Below are positions 1 through 8,025 of a stretch of 10,093 nt of DNA, one piece after another. The position numbers and the translations under genes are program-made. The DNA is taken from positions 1 to 10,093 of the forward strand of contig SOHS01000129.1 of NCBI GenBank assembly GCA_004377135.1, read 5' to 3'. This DNA comes from Dehalococcoidia bacterium (GTDB lineage: Bacteria; Chloroflexota; Dehalococcoidia; GIF9; AB-539-J10). Below the pieces are notes generated by a model, which worked only from the letters and a program-made list of their open reading frames with translations, searched no databases and was not told the DNA's origin. How positions within the stretch are numbered: the stretch's first letter is position 1; every line of letters starts with the position of its first letter.

Positions 1-3000
1 CCCATCAGTTACAGCTAGCTTAGCTCTCGGCAGCATTGGGTATTCATCCAAATAGAATTCAGAGCTAATGATTTTGACTATGCTTTCTCCATCAGTATGG
101 GTTACTTCAACAGTACCATCAATCTCAGAAATGATGGCACTGCCATCTGGTGTTCTAGCCTCGAAAAGCTCTTCGACACGAGGTAGTCCAGTGGTAATAT
201 CAATACCTACTACGCCCCCTGTATGAAAAGTGCGCAGAGTAAGCTGAGTTCCAGGCTCACCGATGCTCTGGGCAGCAATAACTCCTGCAGCGGTGCCAAG
301 CTTTATTAATTGCTTCTTTCCCAAGTCTCTTCCATAGCAGTTCCGACAAATGCCAAATCGAGAACGGCAAGTAAGAGGTGACCTCACGTGTACCCGGGTA
401 ATGCCGGCCCCGATAATTTGTTGCACTTTATGTTCGTCAATTTCTTCATTACGATCAACAATGACCTCATTTGTACCTGGATCAATAATCTTGCTTGCCG
501 CTAAGTAGCCAGTAATCCGGTTTTCAAACGGAGGAAGGGACACATCTGTAGTTTCCCGGGATATCCAAACCCCCTCGGTGGTACCACAATCTATTTCAGT
601 TACAATGACATCTTGAGCTATATCGACAAGGCGCCTGGTAAGATAACCACTATCTGATGTCCTCAAGGCAGTATCAGCTAACCCTTTACGAGCACCATGG
701 GTAGAAATGAAATACTCCATGGGTGTCAGTCCATCACGGAGACTCGATTTAATGGGAAAATCTATTATCCTTCCTGAGGGGTCGGTCATCAACCCACGCA
801 TCCCTGCCATCTGGCTAATTTGGGAAATATTCCCCTTGGCACCCGACGTAGCCATCATGTAAATACTACCATAAGGGTCCAGCGCCCGGGTCATATCCTC
901 AGCAACTTTATCTGTAGCCTCCATCCACACTTGAACTGTGCTTTCATACTTTTCATCCTCAGTAATCAAGCCACGGTTAAATTGATCCTCAATAAGGCTA
1001 ACTTTCTCATCGGATTCTTTAAGAAGCCTGAACCTATCTGGAGGCTCTTCAATATCATTCATAGCGATGGAAATGCCCGACTTTGTAGCATAGTCAAACC
1101 CCAATTCCTTAAGCCTATCGAGAACACCAGCAGTACCTTCATTACCCAATAGACGAATGCACTCAGAGACTAATGCTCTTAAGGAAGCCTTGTCTACTAT
1201 TTTGTTGCAAAAGCCAAATTGCGGAGGCAAGGCATCATTAAATATAATTCTGCCCGCTGTAGTATTGATCCTCCCCCCATCTGAACGAAGCGAAGGATCT
1301 CGCACAACAATTTCGGCACCAAGTTCGATAATGCCAAGTTCGTAAGCTAACTTAGCCTCGCCAAAACTGCTGAAGAATCTCCCTTCCCCTTTGGCTCCGG
1401 GCTTCGAAATGGTAAGATAATAGCAGCCCAGAACCATATCTAGGGTGGGTGTTGTCGCAGGTTCACCAGAACTTGGTAGCAACATATTATAAGGACTAAG
1501 CATGTGCTCCCTGGCTTCCTTCACCGCGGCCCTGGACAATGGCACATGAACTGCCATCTGGTCGCCATCAAAATCGGCATTAAAGGCGGTACAAACTAAG
1601 GGGTGGAGCTGAAAAGCATTGCCGTCGATTAACACGGGTTCAAAGGCTTGAATGCTAAGCCGATGTAATGTGGGAGCACGATTAAGCAATACAGGACGCT
1701 CCTTAACTACTTCATGCAGTGCATCCCAAACCTCAGGGCTACCTTTTTCCACCAATCGCCGGGCACTCTTAAGGTTATTGGCATACCCATTCATTATGAG
1801 TTTGTGCATAACCGAAGGCTTAAATAGCTCCAAAGCAACATAGCGTGGCAAACCACATTGATGAAGTTTGAGCTTAGGACCAACAACAATGACCGAGCGA
1901 CCGCTGTAGTCTACTCGCTTACCGAGAAGATTTTGCCGAAACCGTCCTTGCTTGCCCTTCAGGATGTCAGAAAGAGATTTCAAGGCATGCTTATTACCAG
2001 TGGTAACTGCGCGCCCTCTTCGCCCATTGTCAATAAGAGCATCAACAGCTTCCTGCAACATGCGTTTCTCATTTCGGATAATTATTTCCGGCGCACCTAA
2101 CTTCATAAGACGGCGGAGACGGTTGTTACGATTAATAACCCTCCGATAGAGGTCGTTAAGATCGCTAATAACAAAGCGACCACCATCTAACTGAACTATA
2201 GGACGAAGAGCCGGAGGTAATACAGGAAGCACAGTTACAACCATCCATTCAGGTTTATTCCCACTGAGCTTAAAAGCTTCAACTAATTGTAGCCTTTGAC
2301 TGACCCTCTTACGGTTTCCTCCCGAGGTGCTACGGATTTGCTCATGAAGCTCCTGGTGCAAAGCATTCATATCAATTTGCTTCAATACCTGTAGTATGGC
2401 CTCAGCGCCCATGCCAGCTTCAAAAATATCACCATACTTATCTTTTAGTTTCCTGCATTCTTCTTCGTTAAGCAATTTTAGCAGCTTAAGACTTTCTATC
2501 TCTGCAATGCTTGTCTTCAACTCTTCTTCAAGCCCTTCTTTCTTTTCTATAGATCTAGCACGAAGCTGGTTTACCTCTTGTATCTTAAGCTCTTCGTCCA
2601 GGCCTTTGGCTTCCAATTCTTCGATTTGCTTGTTCAGGCATTCCTCTTGCTCAGCAATTTTTTGAACCACTTCTTCCTCGACTTGGCGAACCTTCTTCCG
2701 CCTGGCCTCCTCATCAACAGAGATGATTATATACCGAGCAAAATAGATGACACTCTCCAAGTTTCGTGGAGAAAAATCAAGGAGCAGCCCGAGCCGACTA
2801 GGTACTAATTTAACAAACCAGATATGGGTAACTGGCGCAGCTAGTTCTATATGCCCTGTGCGTTCCCGGCGCACACTGGAATGCGCTACCTCAACACCAC
2901 ATTTATCACAAATAACTCCTTTATACCTTGTCTTTTTATATTTGCCACAGTGGCATTCAAAATCTTTAACAGGACCGAATATCTTTTCACAAAATAGACC

Positions 3001-3132
3001 ATCTCTCTCTGGCTTCAAAGTGCGGTAATTTATCGTCTCCGCCTTAGTTATCTCACCATGAGACCAGCTCCTGATTTGTTCTGGTGAGGCAAGACTTATT
3101 CGAATACCATTAATGCCATCAAATTGAGACAT
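1..3132 (-). CDS. rpoC: DNA-directed RNA polymerase subunit beta' (3' end outside window)
   Basis: This is the large catalytic subunit of RNA polymerase. From ATG at 3132 the frame is open to base 1, giving 1,044 residues. Family members usually have about 1,150-1,400, so the C-terminus is missing. Landmarks seen in order are: the N-terminal zinc site (C60, C62, C75, C78); an inserted coiled coil (about 138-230); lid/rudder and sigma-binding clamp helices (about 311-375); the switch-2 region (about 384-419); the Mg-binding motif NADFDGD (518-524, bases 1561-1581); the F-loop (about 774-800); the bridge helix (about 803-838); the second zinc site (C849, C922, C929, C932); and the trigger helix with R967 and H970, equivalent to E. 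coli R933 and H936. There is no trigger-loop insert of the E. coli SI3 type, because RTFHTGG runs within about 10 residues into GLPRVEELFEA. The start is preceded by GAGGGGGG and overlaps the end of rpoB by 14 bp, so the two are translationally linked. No frameshift is seen. Confidence 0.98.
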   Translation of the reverse strand, partial: MSQFDGINGIRISLASPEQIRSWSHGEITKAETINYRTLKPERDGLFCEKIFGPVKDFECHCGKYKKTRYKGVICDKCGVEVAHSSVRRERTGHIELAAPVTHIWFVKLVPSRLGLLLDFSPRNLESVIYFARYIIISVDEEARRKKVRQVEEEVVQKIAEQEECLNKQIEELEAKGLDEELKIQEVNQLRARSIEKKEGLEEELKTSIAEIESLKLLKLLNEEECRKLKDKYGDIFEAGMGAEAILQVLKQIDMNALHQELHEQIRSTSGGNRKRVSQRLQLVEAFKLSGNKPEWMVVTVLPVLPPALRPIVQLDGGRFVISDLNDLYRRVINRNNRLRRLMKLGAPEIIIRNEKRMLQEAVDALIDNGRRGRAVTTGNKHALKSLSDILKGKQGRFRQNLLGKRVDYSGRSVIVVGPKLKLHQCGLPRYVALELFKPSVMHKLIMNGYANNLKSARRLVEKGSPEVWDALHEVVKERPVLLNRAPTLHRLSIQAFEPVLIDGNAFQLHPLVCTAFNADFDGDQMAVHVPLSRAAVKEAREHMLSPYNMLLPSSGEPATTPTLDMVLGCYYLTISKPGAKGEGRFFSSFGEAKLAYELGIIELGAEIVVRDPSLRSDGGRINTTAGRIIFNDALPPQFGFCNKIVDKASLRALVSECIRLLGNEGTAGVLDRLKELGFDYATKSGISIAMNDIEEPPDRFRLLKESDEKVSLIEDQFNRGLITEDEKYESTVQVWMEATDKVAEDMTRALDPYGSIYMMATSGAKGNISQISQMAGMRGLMTDPSGRIIDFPIKSSLRDGLTPMEYFISTHGARKGLADTALRTSDSGYLTRRLVDIAQDVIVTEIDCGTTEGVWISRETTDVSLPPFENRITGYLAASKIIDPGTNEVIVDRNEEIDEHKVQQIIGAGITRVHVRSPLTCRSRFGICRNCYGRDLGKKQLIKLGTAAGVIAAQSIGEPGTQLTLRTFHTGGVVGIDITTGLPRVEELFEARTPDGSAIISEIDGTVEVTHTDGESIVKIISSEFYLDEYPMLPRAKLAVTDG

Positions 3133-6100
3133 TTCCCCCCTCGCTAAGCAGTTCAACAGCAAAACCTAAACTACGTAGCTCCATAAACAAAACCTTGGTC
3201 GATTCCGGAATACCTAGTTGTTGAATATCTTCGCCTTTAACAAGAGCCTCATAAGCTTTAGCCCGTCCCATCACATCATCTGACTTTATTGTGAGCATCT
3301 CTTGAAGTGTATGAGCGGCGCCATACCCTTCCAATGCCCATACCTCCATCTCACCAAACCTCTGACCACCAAATTGAGCTTTTCCTCCCAGTGGTTGCTG
3401 GGTGATGAGCGAGTATGGACCAGTGGAACGAGCATGTACCTTATCACCAACAAGATGTATCAGCTTCATTATATATACATTGCCCACAGTTATCGGCTTG
3501 TCGAACGGTTTGCCAGTTCTCCCATCACGAAGTTCCATTTTGCCAAAAATAGGAGGATAGAGCTTTCGCTCTTTATAAACTTTTTGTACTATCTGTTCTA
3601 AATCTTCATCACTGAGAGCTCTAAGTTGATGACCGTCAGCTATGCCCAGTTCCTCAAGCCACAGACAGAGCGAGGCTTTCCTGGCCACACCTTTATGCTC
3701 TTCATCCATTATTTCCTTGGCATCAAAACCATGACCAGAAAGCCATTCTCCGACCTTTTCTAGATCGGTTCTGGCACTTCCGGGATCTTCAGGGCTAAAG
3801 TTAACAGCACCAGCTTTCCAAGCTATCCAGGTCCTGGCTAAGGCATCCTCGATGGTCAGGGCATCAGCTCCGTCAAAAATAGGATTAATAGCCTTAAAAC
3901 CTAGCGTCTGAGCTGCCCAACCCAAATGAGCCTCCAAAATCTGCCCAATGTTCATACGAGAAGGAACACCAAGAGGATTAAGGATAATATCTACAGGCGT
4001 GCCATCCGGCAAAAATGGCATATCTTCCTCAGGTAATATGGTAGAAATGACCCCTTTATTGCCGTGTCTCCCTGACATTTTATCTCCTACTGAGATTTTA
4101 CGCTTTTGAGCAACCCACACCTGTATCAGGTTGTTCACTCCAGCAGGTAATTCATCATGCTTGTCACGAGAAAAGACCTTAGTCCTGATCACTCTCCCCC
4201 ACTCTCCTGACGGCATTCTGAGAGAACTATCCTTCACTTCCCGTGTTTTTTCACCAAAAATAGCCCGTAATAATTTTTCTTCCGCTGAAGGTTCAGTCTC
4301 ACCTTTAGGAGTGATCTTCCCAACCAGAATGTCGTTAGGTTTCACCTCAGCTCCGATATGTACAATGCCTATTTCATCGAGGTTAGCTAGGCTCTCTTCA
4401 TTTACATTAGGTATATCTCTGGTGATTTCTTCAGGACCAAGCTTAGTATCGCGCTCCTCTACCTCATATTTTTCAATGTGAACGGAAGTATAGACATCAT
4501 CCTTAACCAGCCTTCTGCTGATGACAATGGCATCCTCAAAGTTACACCCTTCCCAGCTCATAAAAGCACAAAGAACATTTCGTCCCAAAGCGAGGTTTCC
4601 ACCATCCAGAGAAAAACTATCTACCAATACTTGCCCTTTCTTAACCTTATCACCTTTGTTTACAATAGGACGCTGATTGATGCACGTCCCTTGATTAGTT
4701 CTGGCAAACTTGATTAAATCGAACGATTGCTCTTCGCCTCCTCCATTGTTGATTGTTATTCTTGAGCTTGTCGCCGAAGTAACTACAGCATCGTCAGGGG
4801 CAAATATCACCTGCCCACTATATTTAGCCACCTCTCTTTCCATACCCGTAGCCACCAAAGGACATTCGGGACGTAATAATGGCACCGCTTGTCGTTGCAT
4901 ATTACAGCCCATTAAAGCCCGATTAGCATCATCATGCTCAAGAAAGGGGATAAGACAAGCAGCTATACTAAATAATTGTTTTGGTGAAACATCGATAAAG
5001 TTCACTCTATCTATTGATTCCTTAAAATATTTCTCCCCTCTCTTAACCTCAACCTTGTCATCAACAAATTCGTTTCTTTCATTAAGAGGAGCATTAGCCT
5101 GGGCAATGGCATATTGACCTTCTTCGTCGGCTGCCAGGTAAACAATCTGGCTGGAAACAAAAGGAGCTACCTTAATATTTCGAGTCGGAAGAGAAGATAA
5201 CCTTTGTGCAAGCTTCTTCGTGATTAATGTCCCAACCTTGGCCACAAGTGTGCCATCACTATCTATATCCTCCCCGACTGTTCTTCCCATCAACTCTTCC
5301 ACAGTATTGGAAACTTCGTGGATGACTCTGATGTATGGTGTCTCTATAAAACCATATTCATTAACCGAAGCGTAAGTGGCTAGAGAGCCGATAAGACCAA
5401 TGTTTGGCCCCTCCGGTGTCTCTATAGGACAAATCCTGCCGTAATGAGAAGGATGTACATCACGAACTTCAAATCCGGCCTGTTTTCTTGAGAGGCCTCC
5501 AGGACCCATGGCAGAGAGACGACGCTTGTGAGTTAGCTCAGCTAGTGGATTAGTCTGATCCATGAATTGAGATAGCTGTGACCGGCCAAAGAACTCCCTG
5601 ATAGCGACTGCTACAGGGCGAATATTGATCAAAGCAGCAGGAGTTGCCGCCTCGGGCCCAAGAATGCTCATTCGCTCTTTAATAGCTCTCTCTAACCTTA
5701 ATAAACCAATGCGAAATTGCTTTTGTATTAGAAAACCTACTGCCTGGGCCCTTCGATTGCCCAAATGGTCAATGTCATCAGGAACTTCCTTGCCAAGATT
5801 AACTGAAATAATACGACGGACTATTTGCACCAAATCTTCAGGGGTCAAGCCAGTACAATTCCCAGGGATATTAAGACCTAACTTTTTATTAAGCTTGTAA
5901 CGACCAACTTTGCCCAGGCTATAGCGGCGAGGATTAAATAGGAAATTATTCAGCAAGGCCTGGGCACTACTGAGACTAGGAGCTTCACCAGAAGATAATT
6001 TTCTATAAATATCGAACAGGGCATCAGCTTTATTTTTGACCAAGGGATCTCGCTCTATTGTAGAGCGGAGAAAAGCATGCTCAGGCGAGTTATCTACATC

Positions 6101-6721
6101 TTGGAAAAGGGAAAACAACGCCTCATCGCTCTCAAAGCCTATGACACGCAACAAAGTAGTAATTGGTATCTTTCGTTTGCCACTCACCTTGACCGAAATT
6201 ACGTCTCGATTAGAAGTGTCAAAATCAAGCCATGCCCCATGTTCAGCAACAAGCTTGGCACTACACGATTTCCGCCCACTCGAAGGATCCTTCACTAACG
6301 TGAAATAAACGCCAGGAAAACGCGTTAACTGATTGACTACTACCCGCTCTACTCCAGAAATAATAAAAGTGCCGGCATCCGTCATTAAAGGGAAATCACT
6401 AAAGTATAATTCCTGTTGCTTGATCTCCCCTGTCTCCTTTACTACTAGTTGTGCCGTGACATGAATAGGAGAGGAATAAGTTAAACCTCGCTCAAGACAC
6501 TCGGAAATAGAATGCAGAGGCTCTCGAAACTCATAATCAACGAAGTGTAATTCTAGTCTGTTGCCAGTATAATCCTGAATTGGTGAGATTTCCTCAAACA
6601 GCTCCCGCAAACCTTCTTCCTGAAACCAGCGAAAGGAATCAAGCTGAACATGAATAAGGTCAGGTATTTCCAAAGTCTCGCGCAATTTAGCGAAAGACTT
6701 CAGTAACTTGTGTTTAAGCAT
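3119..6721 (-). CDS. rpoB: DNA-directed RNA polymerase subunit beta
   Basis: This is the 1,200-residue beta subunit, which forms the RNA polymerase active-site channel with beta'. Seen in the sequence are: the N-terminal lobe with IPDLIHVQLDSFRWF (19-33) and ISGVERVVVNQLTRFPG (121-137); the rifampicin pocket (379-405) running into GPGGLSRKQAGFEVRDVH; PIETPEGPNIGLI (432-444); FEDA (728-731); GDKMSGRHGNKGVIS (879-893) with active-site lysines K881 and K889; and the C-terminal block KVHARSTGPYSLITQQPLGG (1094-1113) with H1096. The E. coli insert before GDKM is absent, but an extra segment lies between about 955 and 1062. The ATG is the first possible start after an in-frame TGA about 27 nt upstream; an AGGA lies 11 nt before it, a rather long spacing. 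The gene has its own promoter in the 170-bp upstream gap and overlaps rpoC downstream. The rifampicin-contact residues D388, H398 and S403 (E. coli 516, 526, 531) are the sensitive type. Confidence 0.98.
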   Translation of the reverse strand: MLKHKLLKSFAKLRETLEIPDLIHVQLDSFRWFQEEGLRELFEEISPIQDYTGNRLELHFVDYEFREPLHSISECLERGLTYSSPIHVTAQLVVKETGEIKQQELYFSDFPLMTDAGTFIISGVERVVVNQLTRFPGVYFTLVKDPSSGRKSCSAKLVAEHGAWLDFDTSNRDVISVKVSGKRKIPITTLLRVIGFESDEALFSLFQDVDNSPEHAFLRSTIERDPLVKNKADALFDIYRKLSSGEAPSLSSAQALLNNFLFNPRRYSLGKVGRYKLNKKLGLNIPGNCTGLTPEDLVQIVRRIISVNLGKEVPDDIDHLGNRRAQAVGFLIQKQFRIGLLRLERAIKERMSILGPEAATPAALINIRPVAVAIREFFGRSQLSQFMDQTNPLAELTHKRRLSAMGPGGLSRKQAGFEVRDVHPSHYGRICPIETPEGPNIGLIGSLATYASVNEYGFIETPYIRVIHEVSNTVEELMGRTVGEDIDSDGTLVAKVGTLITKKLAQRLSSLPTRNIKVAPFVSSQIVYLAADEEGQYAIAQANAPLNERNEFVDDKVEVKRGEKYFKESIDRVNFIDVSPKQLFSIAACLIPFLEHDDANRALMGCNMQRQAVPLLRPECPLVATGMEREVAKYSGQVIFAPDDAVVTSATSSRITINNGGGEEQSFDLIKFARTNQGTCINQRPIVNKGDKVKKGQVLVDSFSLDGGNLALGRNVLCAFMSWEGCNFEDAIVISRRLVKDDVYTSVHIEKYEVEERDTKLGPEEITRDIPNVNEESLANLDEIGIVHIGAEVKPNDILVGKITPKGETEPSAEEKLLRAIFGEKTREVKDSSLRMPSGEWGRVIRTKVFSRDKHDELPAGVNNLIQVWVAQKRKISVGDKMSGRHGNKGVISTILPEEDMPFLPDGTPVDIILNPLGVPSRMNIGQILEAHLGWAAQTLGFKAINPIFDGADALTIEDALARTWIAWKAGAVNFSPEDPGSARTDLEKVGEWLSGHGFDAKEIMDEEHKGVARKASLCLWLEELGIADGHQLRALSDEDLEQIVQKVYKERKLYPPIFGKMELRDGRTGKPFDKPITVGNVYIMKLIHLVGDKVHARSTGPYSLITQQPLGGKAQFGGQRFGEMEVWALEGYGAAHTLQEMLTIKSDDVMGRAKAYEALVKGEDIQQLGIPESTKVLFMELRSLGFAVELLSEGGNVSI
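3135..3142 (-). promoter_or_regulatory. Ribosome binding site of rpoC inside the end of rpoB
   Basis: On the minus strand GAGGGGGG lies just upstream of the rpoC ATG at 3132. If its GAGG part pairs with 16S rRNA, the spacing is 6 nt. It supports this ATG, which begins a peptide with the expected beta' N-terminus (IRISLASPEQIRSWS). The site lies within the last codons of rpoB (SEGGNVSI, then TGA at 3119-3121), so ribosomes ending rpoB pass over it, consistent with coupled translation of the two subunits. Confidence 0.85.
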
Positions 6722-6829
6722 AAAAGGAACGATCCTGCTTTTTCTTCAAAACAATATCTTGAAGACACTAACTAGGAAAATTTAAGGTGACACGACTAAA
6801 AGAGAATGGGAACATAACATAAACTGTTT
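6722..6829 (-). promoter_or_regulatory. rpoB 5' leader (untranslated region)
   Basis: This stretch of roughly 100 nt lies between the -10 box of the predicted promoter and the rpoB start. It contains a 7-bp inverted repeat TCTTCAA...TTGAAGA (6743-6765, 9-nt loop) and then AGGA just before the ATG. The hairpin is AT-rich. It is followed by a short A run rather than a T run on the transcript, so it does not look like an intrinsic terminator. No riboswitch class or small ORF is recognised. Its extent depends on the inferred start of transcription near 6823. Confidence 0.5.
6743..6765 (-). other. Short hairpin in the rpoB leader
   Basis: TCTTCAA and TTGAAGA form a perfect 7-bp stem around a 9-nt loop, ending about 21 nt before the rpoB ATG. 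The stem is AT-rich and therefore weak, and no T run follows it. It could affect message stability or ribosome access. It could equally be chance, since the region is AT-rich. Confidence 0.35.
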
Positions 6830-6830
6830 A
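6820..6830. promoter_or_regulatory. 11-bp palindrome at the predicted rpoB transcription start
   Basis: TAAACTGTTTA is a perfect inverted repeat (TAAAC, one central base, GTTTA). It begins at the last base of the -10 box and covers the predicted start site, the position where a repressor would block initiation. It is flanked by two copies of ATAACAT (6814-6820 and 6833-6839), 19 bp apart. No known operator is recognised, and in an AT-rich region this may be chance. Confidence 0.3.
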
Positions 6831-6858
6831 GTATAACATCATCATTTAATTTTGTCAA
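6830..6858 (-). promoter_or_regulatory. Predicted sigma70-type promoter of rpoBC
   Basis: On the minus strand a perfect -35 box TTGACA (6853-6858) is followed by a 17-bp spacer and the -10 box TATACT (6830-6835), one base from consensus. The spacer ends in TGT, giving an extended -10 (TGnTATACT). Transcription would start near 6823, about 100 nt before the rpoB ATG. This is the strongest promoter-like signal I see in the gaps and fits the high expression expected for RNA polymerase genes. It shows that rpoBC need not depend on read-through from the catabolic genes upstream. Confidence 0.85.
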
Positions 6859-6891
6859 GAGCCTATTTAAATCCCCTTTTACCTGACAAAC

Positions 6892-8025
6892 CTAAAGCCC
6901 CAGCCCAATGGCTATCATTTCTCTGTGCAAGTCAATATCGCCAGCAGCAAATTCTGCCGCCTTGACTCGACGATAATAGAGACCAATATCATGGTCCATG
7001 GTATATCCGATAGCCCCATGCGCAGCAATAGCTTCAATGCAAATTCGCTGGTAAGCTTCATTGGCTTTAGCTTTGGCTGTAGAAATCTGCCAGGGCGATG
7101 GTGAACCAACGCTTATTCCCCATGCTGCCTGATAAAGTAAATACTGAACCGCCTCCACATCAATCAACATGTCGGCCAGTTTGTGCTGCACCGCTTGAAA
7201 AGAGCCGATCGGCCGGTCAAACTGAATCCGCTCCTTGGCATAGCTACTAGTCATGTCCAAAACAGCCTGACATGCTCCGGATATCTCGGCACATTTCAGC
7301 ACAGCTGCCCGCTGTAATATAAAGTCCACTATATCCCAGCCATTGCCTATCTCGCCCAGGATATTATCTTTGGGCACCTCCGCTCTATCAAAGCTGACTT
7401 TGAATTGCCTATCACCGCCTATAGTCGGGATCGCCTCCATCTTCACATTTGGTCCCTTGGCATCCACTATAAACAGTGTAATACCTTTCTCGGGGCTCTT
7501 ACCTTCTCCGTTCCTGCCCACTACCAGGATATAATCAGCTACATGAGCATCAGTAACAAAGAGCTTGTGCCCCTTGAGAACATAATTTGTTCCTTCCAAT
7601 AGAGCATGAAGTTTTACCTCAGAAGCTTTATATCTGCCTGACGACTCAGCTAAAGCGAAAGTCCAGATAGCCTCGCCCTTAGCTATTTGCGGCAAAAACT
7701 TAGTTTTCTGCTCACTTCTTCCATATTCAAGCAGAGGCAGAGCACAAAGGGCGATAGTGGAGAAGAAAGGACCGGGCAGGATATTCCTTCCCATCTCCTC
7801 CATCAAGATAACCAGATCCATAAAGCTGGCACGCATGCCGCTATATTCTTCCGGAAAGATGAGCCCCATCCAGCCCAGTTCTGCCATACTGTGCCACATC
7901 TGCGGGTCATAGCCTCTTTCATCCTTAGCCATTTCCCTGACTTTAGCTTTGGGACATTCCTTTGCCAGAAAATCTCTGGCTAAAATCCGCAGCATGTCCT
8001 GCTCTTCTGTAAAACTGAAGTCCAT
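6892..8025 (-). CDS. Acyl-CoA dehydrogenase family subunit lacking the catalytic base
   Basis: This 377-residue flavoprotein subunit has the standard layout: N-terminal helical domain (about 1-120), beta domain (about 121-220) and C-terminal helical bundle. The FAD motif R-x-x-F-x-x-P-I (R266, F269, P272, I273) followed by Q277 is intact, as is HGAIGYTMDHDIGLYYRR (336-353). However, the helix where isovaleryl- and long-chain-type enzymes carry glutamate (after G229-W230, residues 231-243) has none: Q238 and A240 are the nearest aligned residues. The MCAD-type YEGT site is also absent, the C-terminus reading GDIDLHRE (362-369). By family comparison it is the FAD-holding, non-catalytic partner of an alpha2beta2 enzyme, like ChsE5/FadE27. 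The partner is very likely the upstream 400-residue gene, 114 bp away. AAGGGG lies 6 nt before the ATG. The substrate is unknown, probably a long, branched or cyclic acyl-CoA. The protein is expected to be cytoplasmic, passing electrons to ETF. Confidence 0.9.
   Translation of the reverse strand: MDFSFTEEQDMLRILARDFLAKECPKAKVREMAKDERGYDPQMWHSMAELGWMGLIFPEEYSGMRASFMDLVILMEEMGRNILPGPFFSTIALCALPLLEYGRSEQKTKFLPQIAKGEAIWTFALAESSGRYKASEVKLHALLEGTNYVLKGHKLFVTDAHVADYILVVGRNGEGKSPEKGITLFIVDAKGPNVKMEAIPTIGGDRQFKVSFDRAEVPKDNILGEIGNGWDIVDFILQRAAVLKCAEISGACQAVLDMTSSYAKERIQFDRPIGSFQAVQHKLADMLIDVEAVQYLLYQAAWGISVGSPSPWQISTAKAKANEAYQRICIEAIAAHGAIGYTMDHDIGLYYRRVKAAEFAAGDIDLHREMIAIGLGL

Noticed and set aside
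1280..1303. GAACGAAGCGAAGGATCTCGC-like stretch within rpoC, similar to common intergenic repeats
   Set aside because: It encodes RDPSLRSDG in a normal surface loop of beta' with the reading frame and flanks conserved, so a repeat insertion is not needed to explain it.
820..2808. Several plus-strand open frames of about 60-110 codons
   Set aside because: They lie opposite rpoC, have low-complexity or unconserved translations and no ribosome binding sites, and rpoC is intact on the other strand.
3302..6308. Plus-strand open frames up to 135 codons opposite rpoB
   Set aside because: They are antisense shadows of a fully conserved rpoB frame; none resembles a known protein.
6860..6891. Possible terminator between the 377-residue dehydrogenase gene and rpoB
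   Set aside because: There is only a short ATTTAAAT palindrome and an A4/G4 run; no GC-rich stem followed by a T run is present.
6915..7109. Second minus-strand frame inside the 377-residue dehydrogenase gene
   Set aside because: It is an out-of-frame shadow; the main frame carries all the family motifs through this stretch.
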